A stretch of DNA of 64,000 nt from the NCBI GenBank assembly GCA_019421865.1, contig JAHZEL010000008.1:186001-250000 (forward strand), written 5' to 3'. The stretch is from Desulfovibrionaceae bacterium (GTDB lineage Bacteria > Desulfobacterota > Desulfovibrionia > Desulfovibrionales > Desulfovibrionaceae). A program made the position numbers and the translations under genes. Positions 33,323-42,209 of the stretch are shown one piece after another (within the stretch, counting starts at the first letter, position 1; each line of letters opens with the position of its first letter). Below the pieces are notes generated by a model. It did no database searches. It was not told the origin of the DNA and was given only the letters and a program-made list of their open reading frames with translations.

Positions 33323-33997
33323 CTAAAAATGAGAACACTTTCTTATCAGGGCGCTTTCACTATCTTCCATTAATTTCAATAAATTAGATTTATCATCAGT
33401 CTTTCCGAACACATCCGCCCCCCTGATGATCTGCCCCCAGAAGGATCTCGTCGTAAGCTCCGATGCACACCTGGCCGCACTTCCCCGCACCAGAAGGCAG
33501 CCGAAACGAAGCGCCAGATCCGCCACATGGGCATTTGCAAGCCCATGACGGGGACAGGAGGTAAACTCCAGAGCAACGCCGCGTTCCGCAGCAAACTCTG
33601 CGCACTTCTCGTCAATGAGTCCGGGATGGGCGATAATATCGGCTCCGGCTTCAACGGCGGCGAAGTTCGTTCCCGGCTCCACCTGATCGCACAGCGTTTC
33701 TCCGTGCACGAGGACGATTTCAGCCCCGCATTCACGCGCCTCCCTCACCGTATCCGGAAGCAGCGCTGGCGGAACATGGCGAAGTTCCACGCCGACTCTG
33801 GCCTCCATATCGGCATAAAGACTGAGACGCCTGACATGATCGGCCACATCCCTGACGCGGGCAAGATCGGAACCGTCGCTGATCAGCGTCAGCCCGACGA
33901 AGCGCAGCCCCGCAAGGGACGCATATCGCAGGGCCGACGCCGCATCCATTCCGTCGGAAACTGTTCCGGCAGAGAGCATGACATGAAAATCGACCAT
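33323..33997 (-). CDS. PHP-domain metal hydrolase-like protein
   Basis: This 224-residue protein has the PHP order: a reduced motif I DFHVMLSAGTVSDG (one His instead of the usual HxH), GVELRHV, IVLVHGETL, a metal-like ADIIAHPGLID and a C-terminal segment LRFGCLLVRG. Proteins of this kind are annotated as histidinol-phosphatase-like, but this group lacks part of the normal trinuclear metal site, so activity is uncertain. AAGGAG sits eight bases before the ATG. It is a single leftward gene inside the tRNA-flanked segment. Confidence 0.7.
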   Translation of the reverse strand: MVDFHVMLSAGTVSDGMDAASALRYASLAGLRFVGLTLISDGSDLARVRDVADHVRRLSLYADMEARVGVELRHVPPALLPDTVREARECGAEIVLVHGETLCDQVEPGTNFAAVEAGADIIAHPGLIDEKCAEFAAERGVALEFTSCPRHGLANAHVADLALRFGCLLVRGSAARCASELTTRSFWGQIIRGADVFGKTDDKSNLLKLMEDSESALIRKCSHF

Positions 33998-34150
33998 GAA
34001 AAAAACTCCTTCGTCCGTTCATAACCGGAGGTGTGAAAAAAGAAAAGGGAACGGGCTTCCGGCACCGCCTGCGGGATTTGCGCTTGTACGGGGAATGTTG
34101 TATGCTTACGACCCATTCCTATCGACTATACAGAGCACATTGAGGATACC

Positions 34151-34543
34151 ATGACCAAAGAAAAGAAATACTCCACGCTTCCCGCCCTTGAAAAGGCTCC
34201 CATCATGCAGAACTGGCTGGCCGAACACAAGGCCCGCGATCTGGCGGTGTTCAAGCTGCCCGAAGGCAACCCGCTGGCCGACGTCGTCATCATCGCCTCG
34301 GCCTCTTCCGCACGGCATGCCCGCAGTCTGGCCGACGGCCTTTCGGAAATGTGCAAGCAGGAAAAGTTCGAAATCCTCCGCACGGAAGGTTATCAGGAAG
34401 GACAGTGGGTGCTGGTGGACCTCAATGATGTGATCGTCCATATCTTTCAGGAACCGGTCAGAGAGCTGTATCATCTCGAAGCCCTCTGGTCCGGCGCCGA
34501 AGCGCTGCCCGCCACAGCAGCGGATGGAAAGGAGACCCTTTAA
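34151..34543 (+). CDS. rsfS: Ribosomal silencing factor RsfS
   Basis: This 130-residue protein of the RsfS/Iojap family has ARDLAVFKLPEGNPLADVVIIASASSARHARSLADGL (landmarks LADVVIIASA and HARSLADG) and the closing WVLVDLNDVIVHIFQEPVRELYHLEALW (landmark HIFQEP). It binds ribosomal protein L14 and blocks subunit joining when nutrients fall. GAGG lies five bases before the ATG. Its stop overlaps the gpmI start (TAATG), so the two are translationally coupled. Confidence 0.95.
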   Translation: MTKEKKYSTLPALEKAPIMQNWLAEHKARDLAVFKLPEGNPLADVVIIASASSARHARSLADGLSEMCKQEKFEILRTEGYQEGQWVLVDLNDVIVHIFQEPVRELYHLEALWSGAEALPATAADGKETL

Positions 34544-36069
34544 TGCCCGTAGTGAAACCTACTCTCTTTCTTATTCTCGACGGCTACGGTCTGGCTCCGG
34601 CCGGGCCGGGGAACGCCGCCAGTCTAGCCCATACGCCCACGCTTGACCGGCTGCTCGCCATGCCCGGCATGGGACGTCTGGACGCCTCCGGCCGTCAGGT
34701 CGGTCTGCCCGCCGGATTCATCGGCAACTCGGAGGTCGGACATCTCAATATCGGCGCTGGCCGCATCGTCTATCAGGACATGACCCGCATCGACATGGCC
34801 GTGGAAAACGGCGAACTGTTCCGTAATCCTGTTCTGCTTGACCTTTTCGAGCGCATCCGCGCCCGCAAGGGCCGCATACACTTCTGCGGGCTGCTGTCGG
34901 ACGGCGGCGTACACAGCCATATCCATCACCTGTTCGCCCTGCTTGAAATGGCGCAGAAGGAAGGCGTGCCCGCGCTTGTCCATGCCTTTCTTGACGGCCG
35001 CGATACTCCGCCCTGCTCCGGCATCGACTACGTAGCCCAGCTGAAGCCCGTTCTTGAAAAGACCGGATCGCGTCTGGCCGACATGGTCGGACGCTTCTAT
35101 GTCATGGATCGCGACAAGCACTGGGAACGTGTGGAGGAAGCCTGGAACATGCTCGTTCACGGCAAGGGCGAACGCATCGACGATGCCATGCAGGCTCTTC
35201 GCGCCGCTTATGAAGCCGGAGAAACCGACGAATTCCTGAAGCCCCGCATTCTGATCGATCCCTCGGAATCCGTCATCCGCGACGGAGACGGTGTGTTCTG
35301 CTTCAACTTCCGGGCCGACCGCGGTCGTGAACTGGTCCGGGCGCTGACCGATCCCGACTTTACCGGATTCGATCGCGGCGCCATGCCCGACATGGCCGGC
35401 GTAGCGTCCATGACGTCCTACGAATCCACGCTGACGGCTCCGGTGGCCTTTTCCAAGGACAACCTGACGAAGACCATGGGCGAAATCGTCTCTTCCCTGG
35501 GCCTGAAGCAGCTGCGCATTGCGGAAACGGAAAAGTATGCGCACGTTACCTACTTCTTCAGCGGCGGACGCGAAGCCCCCTTTGAAAACGAAGACCGCAT
35601 TCTTGTGGACTCTCCGCGTGACGTTCCCACCTATGATCTCAAGCCCCAGATGAGCGCGGAAGAAGTGACCGACAAGCTCATTGCGGCCTGGAACAGCGGC
35701 AAGTACGATTTCGTGGTATGCAATCTCGCCAATCCGGACATGGTCGGTCATACCGGCGTACTGGAAGCGGCCATCAAGGCCTGCGAAACCGTGGATGCCT
35801 GCGTGAGCCGCATTGAAAAAGCCGTCATGGATCGCGACGGCATTCTGTGCATCACGGCCGACCACGGCAACGTGGAAAAAATGATTGACGAGGACGGGCA
35901 GCCCCAGACGGCGCATACGCTGAACCAGACGCCCTTCCTCATTGTGGAAAACGGCAAGAGCCATCCCGTCAGAAACGGCAAGCTGGGCGACATCATGCCC
36001 ACGCTGCTGACGCTCTGGGGACTCCCCGTTCCGGCCGAAATGACCGGCGACAATCTGCTCGCCGAATAA
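34543..36069 (+). CDS. gpmI: 2,3-bisphosphoglycerate-independent phosphoglycerate mutase
   Basis: This 508-residue enzyme has the alkaline-phosphatase-fold motifs: LILDGYG (Mn ligand Asp), the phospho-serine motif GNSEVGHLNIGAG, HAFLDGRDTPP in the insert domain, NLANPDMVGHTG and ITADHGNVEKM with Mn-binding Asp and His, and AHTLNQTP. It interconverts 3- and 2-phosphoglycerate in glycolysis. Full length and all motifs are present. It is coupled to rsfS upstream, and a zinc-ribbon gene follows. Confidence 0.97.
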   Translation: MPVVKPTLFLILDGYGLAPAGPGNAASLAHTPTLDRLLAMPGMGRLDASGRQVGLPAGFIGNSEVGHLNIGAGRIVYQDMTRIDMAVENGELFRNPVLLDLFERIRARKGRIHFCGLLSDGGVHSHIHHLFALLEMAQKEGVPALVHAFLDGRDTPPCSGIDYVAQLKPVLEKTGSRLADMVGRFYVMDRDKHWERVEEAWNMLVHGKGERIDDAMQALRAAYEAGETDEFLKPRILIDPSESVIRDGDGVFCFNFRADRGRELVRALTDPDFTGFDRGAMPDMAGVASMTSYESTLTAPVAFSKDNLTKTMGEIVSSLGLKQLRIAETEKYAHVTYFFSGGREAPFENEDRILVDSPRDVPTYDLKPQMSAEEVTDKLIAAWNSGKYDFVVCNLANPDMVGHTGVLEAAIKACETVDACVSRIEKAVMDRDGILCITADHGNVEKMIDEDGQPQTAHTLNQTPFLIVENGKSHPVRNGKLGDIMPTLLTLWGLPVPAEMTGDNLLAE

Positions 36070-36126
36070 CGGCGGCTCCGAGCGGAAACAGCGGCCCGCC
36101 CGCTTCCCGAACTCAGGGAGAATGGA

Positions 36127-36354
36127 ATGACCTACGATGAACCCGTAAAGCCGGAAAGCATGGCACTGCTCTTCGTCTACATCTGCCCTTACTGCAGAAA
36201 CGAAGTCGTGCTGGTGTCTCCCGTGCAGCCCATGACGGTGACCTGCGGAGCCTGCCGCAACAGCTTCCCCATCGTGCCCGTGGACGAACGCACGGTGCAG
36301 TATGTCCACACCATGCTCGGAGACGGAAAAGCTGCCGTCAACCCCAACTTCTGA
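36127..36354 (+). CDS. Small zinc-ribbon protein
   Basis: This 75-residue protein has two cysteine pairs, CPYCRNE and CGACRNS, spaced as a zinc ribbon, followed by a short hydrophobic/helical tail. AGGGAG sets the start. It follows gpmI by 57 bases and ends before a terminator, so it is likely the last gene of the rsfS-gpmI unit. I do not recognise a specific family; its role is unknown. Confidence 0.75.
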   Translation: MTYDEPVKPESMALLFVYICPYCRNEVVLVSPVQPMTVTCGACRNSFPIVPVDERTVQYVHTMLGDGKAAVNPNF

Positions 36355-36373
36355 CCTTTTCCATATCAGTGAA

Positions 36374-36406
36374 GAAGCCTGCCCTTCGGACAGGCTTCTT
36401 TTTTTT
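36374..36406 (+). terminator. Terminator after the zinc-ribbon gene
   Basis: GAAGCCTG (36374-36381) pairs with CAGGCTTC (36391-36398), followed by a long T run. Confidence 0.92.
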
Positions 36407-36479
36407 GCTTTCATTCTCCTCTACAAGACCTCCTTATTTTCATATCTATTTGATTCATAACGGTTTGAGGCTAAAAAAA

Positions 36480-37136
36480 ATGACCATGTCTCAAAACAGA
36501 GAACGCTGCAAGCGCTGGATTATTTTCTTTATCAGCCTGTTCTTCATGGGTAACGGCATTGCCATGGTAACCAATGCCCAGCTCGGAACAACGCCCATTT
36601 CCAGCGTCCCCTACGTTGTCGGAAAAATCTTCGGCTTTTCCATGGGAACAGGTACGTTCGCCGTCAACACGCTTATGCTGCTTGCCCAGATACCGTTGCT
36701 CGGTAAAACCTTTCGGCCCCGCCAGTTCCTTCAGCTGCCCTGCGTCTTCGTGTTCAGTCTCTTCATCGACCTCGGCATGTGGATCACCCACACTCTTATA
36801 CCCGAGACCTGGCCGCTGTGCATACTCATGACGCTTACCGGCTGCCTTATCATGGCTTTCGGCATCATGCTTGAGATTACAAGCAGCACCATGGTCATTC
36901 CCGGCGAAGGCTTTGTGCTGGCGCTCGCCTATCGTACCAGACTTCCCTTTGCCAACCTCAAGGTCATCAATGACGTTTCTCTTGTAACTCTTGCAGCTGT
37001 GCTCGGCTGGTTCTGTCTGGGCAGTATCGAAGGTCTCCGTGAAGGCACCGTCATCACGGCATTTCTCACCGGCGTCTTCATCCGCTTCTTCTCCCGCTGT
37101 TTCCGTATGCGCATAGAAAACTGGTTCAAACAGTGA
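36480..37136 (+). CDS. YczE/YitT-like integral membrane protein
   Basis: This 218-residue protein has about five helices and the family start FFMGNGIAMVTNAQLGTTPISSVPYVV (landmark LGTTPISS), then LFIDLGMWIT and PGEGFVLALAYRTRLPFANLKVINDVSLV (landmark PGEGFVLAL). The family is widespread and functionally undefined. ATG 36480 follows GAGG by about ten bases; ATG 36486 is also possible. It stands between a terminator and tRNA-Arg. Confidence 0.8.
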   Translation: MTMSQNRERCKRWIIFFISLFFMGNGIAMVTNAQLGTTPISSVPYVVGKIFGFSMGTGTFAVNTLMLLAQIPLLGKTFRPRQFLQLPCVFVFSLFIDLGMWITHTLIPETWPLCILMTLTGCLIMAFGIMLEITSSTMVIPGEGFVLALAYRTRLPFANLKVINDVSLVTLAAVLGWFCLGSIEGLREGTVITAFLTGVFIRFFSRCFRMRIENWFKQ

Positions 37137-37150
37137 AATAAAAATTTTGC

Positions 37151-37179
37151 TTGACCAACGGCCGATCCTTTCCTACAAC
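37151..37179 (+). promoter_or_regulatory. Promoter of tRNA-Arg(TCT)
   Basis: TTGACC (37151-37156) and TACAAC (37174-37179) are 17 bases apart, ten bases before the tRNA. Confidence 0.78.
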
Positions 37180-37188
37180 ACATGGAGC

Positions 37189-37265
<77 letters not shown>

Positions 37266-37276
37266 ACGAAACCAAC

Positions 37277-37303
37277 GCCCGGGTTATTTACCCGGGCTTT
37301 TTT
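37277..37303 (+). terminator. Terminator of tRNA-Arg
   Basis: GCCCGGGT (37277-37284) pairs with ACCCGGGC (37290-37297), followed by six T. Confidence 0.93.
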
Positions 37304-37861
37304 CGTAGTATACACACGCAATCGGGAATTCTCTAACAGATGCAGGTGATTCAGTTTTCACCTGATATCAGATACTCAACATTCCGAAAGCATGCAGAAA
37401 AATCCGCCTGATATCGGGCAGACTGCCGGAACGTTCTGATTCCGCTGCTGCGCCCTATCCTCCCCTCCTTTTCCCCAAGAACAAAAGCGATCTTCCCGCC
37501 CTACGCGACTTGCATTCAGGGAGACTAGTCGAAAGCTCGCCGCTTTCTACTGAAGAAACGCAAAACTCCGCGCATTTCATTCTCACAGGCGATGTTCTTC
37601 CTGCCGTATCTGCCAAACAGGCAGCAACACCACTTTCTCCTTTTTGCCGGCCGTGTTCCCCGTGTTGAGGGCGGAGTCACAGCTTTATCCGGCAGTGGCC
37701 CGAGATATAAAATCTGAATCCTCGCCACCTTAAAAAACTGCCGCCCGCATCTCCTCAAAAGTGAAAACGTTCTGCCAAACGTTTCCGGGCATCATGAAGG
37801 GTTCTTTTTACCGCTCAAAAACAGGAGCATAAAATTTTTTGGAAAAATTTTCCTCAAAAAC
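37304..37861. other. Stretch without a supported gene before tRNA operon B
   Basis: A 77-codon leftward frame (37525-37758) is basic, Cys-rich and has no domain or Shine-Dalgarno; I do not accept it. Otherwise the stretch is A/T-richer than its surroundings and shows nothing I can name. Confidence 0.5.
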
Positions 37862-37890
37862 TTGACAGGCCTTCCCCATCCTGCTAATTA
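37862..37890 (+). promoter_or_regulatory. Promoter of tRNA operon copy B
   Basis: TTGACA (37862-37867) and TAATTA (37885-37890) are 17 bases apart. Like the copy A promoter it lies just inside the tRNA-flanked segment, outside the repeat arm. Confidence 0.8.
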
Positions 37891-37913
37891 CACACCTCGC
37901 CGAGAGACGAAAA

Positions 37914-37989
<76 letters not shown>

Positions 37990-38012
37990 CACTTTCTCAG
38001 CAGTACCAGAGT

Positions 38013-38089
38013 CGGGATGTAGCGCAGTCTGGGAGCGCACTTGAATGGGGTTCAAGGGGTCGCTAGTTCAAATCTAGTCATCCCGACCA
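38013..38089 (+). tRNA. tRNA-Pro(GGG), copy B
   Basis: Identical to copy A: acceptor CGGGATG/CATCCCG, loop ATGGGGT with anticodon GGG, CCA encoded. Confidence 0.95.
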
Positions 38090-38097
38090 GAATTTCA

Positions 38098-38130
38098 GGG
38101 AGTTACGATGGTAAATCGTAACTCCCTTTT
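38098..38130 (+). terminator. Terminator of tRNA operon copy B
   Basis: GGGAGTTACGAT (38098-38109) pairs with ATCGTAACTCCC (38115-38126), followed by four T. Its loop holds the one base that differs from copy A. Confidence 0.88.
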
Positions 38131-38142
38131 CTGTTAATCATT

Positions 38143-38728
38143 CCAGTCTGATTCGGGGCACCGGATTCTTGTTTTTTCCTCGATGCCGCTTTGCCCGGCC
38201 GGCTTTTTCTGCATTTTTCCGACTTCGACAAAAAGGCTGCCGGAATCCCGGTCGTTGCCGTTTTTATATCGGCTTCATCGGCCACCCAGCTTTCTGCTCC
38301 ATCATTCAAAGCCGCCCGCAGGAAGAGGTCCAGGGAGAGCCGGCTTTTCCGATGCACAAGCCTTCTTGCCAATACCGCCGATCTGCAAAGACAATGCTTT
38401 TCTGATATGTCTTACCGGAGCGCCTCGAGGACATCCCTCCCCACCGCTCAAGGCACACCGTCGTCGAGTGAAGAAGCGTGCGGGAATCCTTCCCGTGCAT
38501 CAAGAATGACGACTCGTCTTCTTCCGACTGCCGTTTTTCCATCCGTCCGCCATTACGCCGCTCCTCGAAAAACAAAAAAACAGCGTCGCGCGCTGTCCCT
38601 TTCATCCCCCCCACACACGGCTGAAAAAGCCTGTCTCCCGACACTTTCCGAACACGTTTCCCGATTAGGGAACATTGTATTTTACTTTCGGATTGCGTAT
38701 GTTCTTCTCAATGTATGTGAGGTTCACC
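38143..38728. other. Stretch without a supported gene after tRNA operon B
   Basis: The first 90 bases are the diverged tail of the inverted repeat. Small frames on both strands have no domain. The promoter of the binding-protein operon should lie near 38650-38720, an A/T-rich patch, but I cannot pick hexamers with confidence. Confidence 0.45.
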
Positions 38729-39859
38729 ATGCCCGAATATTGCCGCATCATCCGCTGCCTGACGCTTGCCTTTCTTCTTTTCTTCACCGTCGGAACCGAC
38801 GGCGCTCAGGCTGAGGACAAAGTCTGGCGGATCATTTACGTCGAAGGAGGCCCGTTCTCCAACTATCAGCAGACGCTTGCCGAAACGGCACGGGGGCTGG
38901 AGAAGCTGGGGCTCATCGACAACGGCCAGGTTGCCGTCCCCGAAGGAACGGAATCCACGGTACAGATGTGGCAGTGGCTGGCGGACCACGCCGGAGGGCG
39001 CCTGAAGTTTCTCCGCGACGGGCACTATTCCGCCGAGTGGGACGCCACGGCTCGCGGGCACATGCGGGAAGCCATTGTCGACCGCATACGGAACCGCAAG
39101 GACGTGGACATGATCATTGCCATGGGAACATGGAGCGGGCTCGACATGAGTTCGGAAGATCTCGGCATTCCCGTCTTCTCCATGAGCGTAACCGACGCCA
39201 TCACGGCAGGCATCGTAAGTTCTGCCGAAGACTCGGGCAAGGACAACGTGCACGCCCAGCTGGAACCGGGCCGTTTCCGCCGTCAGATTTCCATGTTTCA
39301 TGAAATCTTCCACTTCAAGAAGCTCGGCGTTCCCTTCGAGGATACTCCCGAAGGGCGGAACACCGCCGCCATGGATGAAATAACGCAGACTGCCGCCGAT
39401 CTCGGCATAGAGCTTGTTCTGCGCTCCGCTCCGCTGGACCTGCCCGACGCCAATCAGGCCTTCCGGAATCTCAAGGAGTGCGTGGAAGATCTGTGCAAGG
39501 AAGCCGACGCCATCTATCTCACCTACACGTCAACGCCCATGGAAAAAATTCCCGAGCTCATGACGCCCATCATAGCGGCGGGGCTGCCCTCCTTTGCCCA
39601 GGCCGGACCGCAGCTTGTGGAATACGGCGTACTCATGAGTCTGGCTCAGGCCAGCTTTGCCGACATCGGTCAGTTCGAGGCGGAAGCCATTGCCGCCGTC
39701 GTCAACGGTAAAAAGCCCCGGGAGGTCAATCAGATCTTTGAGCCCGAACTGGGACTGGCCATCAATCTGAAAACCGCCATGAGCATCGGCTGGAATCCAC
39801 CTCTGGAAATTCTGGCCGCCGTGGATGAAATCTATCAGCAGATACCGGCGGTACGGTAA
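38729..39859 (+). CDS. COG2984-type (ABC_sub_bind) periplasmic binding protein
   Basis: This 376-residue protein has a signal peptide (about 1-27, ending GAQAED). Its two-lobed fold is marked by DVDMIIAMGTWSGLDMSS, IPVFSMSVTDAITAGIV, KLGVPFEDTPEGRNTAAM and LAINLKTAMSIGWNPP. This matches the COG2984/PF04392 family of periplasmic binding proteins, some of which bind aromatic amino acids such as tryptophan. GAGG six bases before ATG 38729 sets the start. Its stop overlaps the start of an MFS gene. No ABC permease or ATPase gene is nearby, which is unusual for this family. Confidence 0.8.
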   Translation: MPEYCRIIRCLTLAFLLFFTVGTDGAQAEDKVWRIIYVEGGPFSNYQQTLAETARGLEKLGLIDNGQVAVPEGTESTVQMWQWLADHAGGRLKFLRDGHYSAEWDATARGHMREAIVDRIRNRKDVDMIIAMGTWSGLDMSSEDLGIPVFSMSVTDAITAGIVSSAEDSGKDNVHAQLEPGRFRRQISMFHEIFHFKKLGVPFEDTPEGRNTAAMDEITQTAADLGIELVLRSAPLDLPDANQAFRNLKECVEDLCKEADAIYLTYTSTPMEKIPELMTPIIAAGLPSFAQAGPQLVEYGVLMSLAQASFADIGQFEAEAIAAVVNGKKPREVNQIFEPELGLAINLKTAMSIGWNPPLEILAAVDEIYQQIPAVR

Positions 39860-42204
39860 TGCGCCCGCTCCCTCTTCGCAGACTGCTGGCCGGCGGCATT
39901 CTGGCGCTTCTGTGTGCCCAGCTTCTGTATGGAGCGCTCATGCTCTCCGCGCTCTACAAGCAGTATCAGGAGCCGGTGTTTCAGATCAACGGACTTGTCT
40001 GCCAGGATATCGCCGATCATCTCGGACTTCTTGTCCGCGTAGGAAAAAGCCTGCGCCCGCAGACCGTAGAACGATTTCTGTCCCAGTACCACACAAGAAC
40101 GGAAGCAGAAAACATTGCCGTTACCGACACTGCAGGACGCGTCATCTACCAGTGGGACGCGCTGGGAGAAACCAATCTTCAGACACCCGCCGATGCCAAG
40201 CCTGTTTTCGGCCCGCTGAAGAAATTCTCCACCGACGACAGCTTCTGGACAGTCTGCCCCATTCCGGGGAAAAACGGCGCCACGGCCGGACACGTCTTCA
40301 TGGCCCTCGACAAGGCGCGCATTTCCGATCTGCTGGCCGCGGCGGCGGAAAATCAGCTGCTGCTGTTTGCAGGCATATCCGTGGGAGAATGCCTGCTTCT
40401 TGCTCTTCTGCTCTATGTTTTCGCCGGACGCCGTGCTGGAAGAAGCGACGCTTCCGAAACCGCCTCAGCGCTGAAACTCCGCGTATGCTTCATGCTGCCG
40501 CTCGTAGCCGGACAGGTGCTTATTCTCTTTCTGCTGCAAGCGCCGCTCACAAAACTTTATCAGGAAGAAATGACGCATACGGGACTCCAGCTTTCCCGGC
40601 AGATGACCTGGGATCTTGAGCGCCTTGCGGGCATGGGGCTGCCGGTAAGCGGCATCTACGGCATGGAAGACTGGATGATGAAACGCCAGCAGCACATCTC
40701 CACGCTGGGCATGGCCGTGTTCGACGTAACCGGAAAGCTCCATGCCGCATCCGACGCCTCCGCCCCGCTTTCCGAAGAAGAGTGGCAGCGCCGTGCCGCA
40801 ACTACAGCTCCCGTAACGCTCGACATCCGGCACCCGGCCGACGGCGCGCCTGCAGGAAGCGTGCAGATCATCATGGATCCGACCATGATGCGCGACAATC
40901 TGCGCTCCGTCATGCTGGACAACCTCACCATGACGGTTGTGGCGGCGCTTTTTCTTTCCGAACTCATTTTTCTGCTGCTCATGAGCGGAGGCGGCCTGAC
41001 GAACATGTCGCGTTCTCCGGACTTCATGCGCCCCATCATTTTCGCCTGTCTGTTCGCCACGGAAATGTCCATGTCCTATGTGCCCATACGCATCGGAGAA
41101 CTGGGACTCGAGCTTTTCGGCCTGCCGCCCGACGTGGTGTCCGGTCTGCCCGTATCCTGCGAGCTCTTCATGGCGGGACTGGCCATGTTTGTCGGCGGAT
41201 TCTGGAGCCAGCGCTCGGGCTGGAAGCCCATGCTGCTCGCCGGTCTTCTGCTTGCCTGCCTCGGCTCCTGCGCAAGCTGGCTTTCCACCTCCGCCCTGCC
41301 CTTCATTCTGGCGCGTGGCATGTCGGGCCTCGGATACGGATTCATCAATCTGGCCGCTCAGGTCTTCGTCATCGCCCACTCCTCGGAAGACAACCGAGCC
41401 CGGAATCTGGCCTTCATGTTTGCCGGTCTCTATGCCGGAACACTCTGCGGAAGCAGCATGGGCGGTCTTATTGCCGACAGACTGGGCTATCACGCCGTTT
41501 TTCCGGCCTCGGCCGTCATGCTGGCGATCACCGTTGCCGTGCTGTTCCGCCTGCTGCCCCGCGAAATCTGGCAGCGTGAAGAAGGAAGCTCATCCCGCCT
41601 TACGCTGAAGGAGGCGCTGGCATTCTTCTCCGACCGACGCATGGGGGCACTGCTTTTCTTCTTCATCATTCCCAACGCGCTCATCACCGTCTGCCTGTTC
41701 CAGTTCTTTGTGCCGCTGTCTCTAAGTCAGGCAGGAACGTCTCCTGCAACCATCGGCCGCATATTCCTGCTTTACTGCGTCATCGTCATGTTCGCCGGGC
41801 CACGCTTTGGAGCGCTGCTCGACAAGGCCCGCCGCATGGAGCAGCCGCTCTTCGTTTCCATGATCATCGTCGCCCTCAGTCTCATGGCCCTCGTCTTTTT
41901 TGACGGCGTGCCCGCGGCCATGCTCAGCGTGGCGCTTCTTGCCCTCAATACGGCCATCGCTTCCAACGGACAGGGAGCCTACGCTCTCTCGCTGCCTGCC
42001 GCCGCTGAATTCGGCAGAGCCAGAACCGTGGGCTTCTACAACGTGGCCATGCGCATAGGGCAGGTGCTCGGTCCGTTGAGTCTCGGCATCATGATGGCCG
42101 TGTGGAACGCCCGTACAGGGCTTACCGTGCTTGCCGCCTTCACATGCGGCTGCGCCCTTCTTTTTGCCGCGCTCAGTTTTTCCCGGAAAGACCGTCTCAA
42201 GTAA
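39859..42204 (+). CDS. MFS transporter with two N-terminal extracytoplasmic sensor-like segments
   Basis: This 781-residue protein has an N-terminal half with four helices (about 10-32, 166-189, 208-228, 356-375) that enclose two extracytoplasmic segments (33-165 and 229-355). Each segment reads like a small PAS/Cache fold: IAVTDTAGRVIYQWDALGE in the first, MAVFDVTGKLHAASDASAP in the second. From about 390 a 12-helix MFS carrier follows, with ARGMSGLGYGFINLAAQVF, GLYAGTLCGSSMGGLIADRLG and RTVGFYNVAMRIGQVLGPLSLG. The sensor segments resemble those of chemoreceptors and kinases, fused here to a carrier. It is coupled to the binding protein by TAATG. Confidence 0.75.
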   Translation: MRPLPLRRLLAGGILALLCAQLLYGALMLSALYKQYQEPVFQINGLVCQDIADHLGLLVRVGKSLRPQTVERFLSQYHTRTEAENIAVTDTAGRVIYQWDALGETNLQTPADAKPVFGPLKKFSTDDSFWTVCPIPGKNGATAGHVFMALDKARISDLLAAAAENQLLLFAGISVGECLLLALLLYVFAGRRAGRSDASETASALKLRVCFMLPLVAGQVLILFLLQAPLTKLYQEEMTHTGLQLSRQMTWDLERLAGMGLPVSGIYGMEDWMMKRQQHISTLGMAVFDVTGKLHAASDASAPLSEEEWQRRAATTAPVTLDIRHPADGAPAGSVQIIMDPTMMRDNLRSVMLDNLTMTVVAALFLSELIFLLLMSGGGLTNMSRSPDFMRPIIFACLFATEMSMSYVPIRIGELGLELFGLPPDVVSGLPVSCELFMAGLAMFVGGFWSQRSGWKPMLLAGLLLACLGSCASWLSTSALPFILARGMSGLGYGFINLAAQVFVIAHSSEDNRARNLAFMFAGLYAGTLCGSSMGGLIADRLGYHAVFPASAVMLAITVAVLFRLLPREIWQREEGSSSRLTLKEALAFFSDRRMGALLFFFIIPNALITVCLFQFFVPLSLSQAGTSPATIGRIFLLYCVIVMFAGPRFGALLDKARRMEQPLFVSMIIVALSLMALVFFDGVPAAMLSVALLALNTAIASNGQGAYALSLPAAAEFGRARTVGFYNVAMRIGQVLGPLSLGIMMAVWNARTGLTVLAAFTCGCALLFAALSFSRKDRLK

Positions 42205-42209
42205 ACACC

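Noticed and set aside
37525..37758. A 77-codon leftward frame between tRNA-Arg and tRNA operon B
   Set aside because: No ribosome-binding site, no domain, and composition typical of untranslated sequence.
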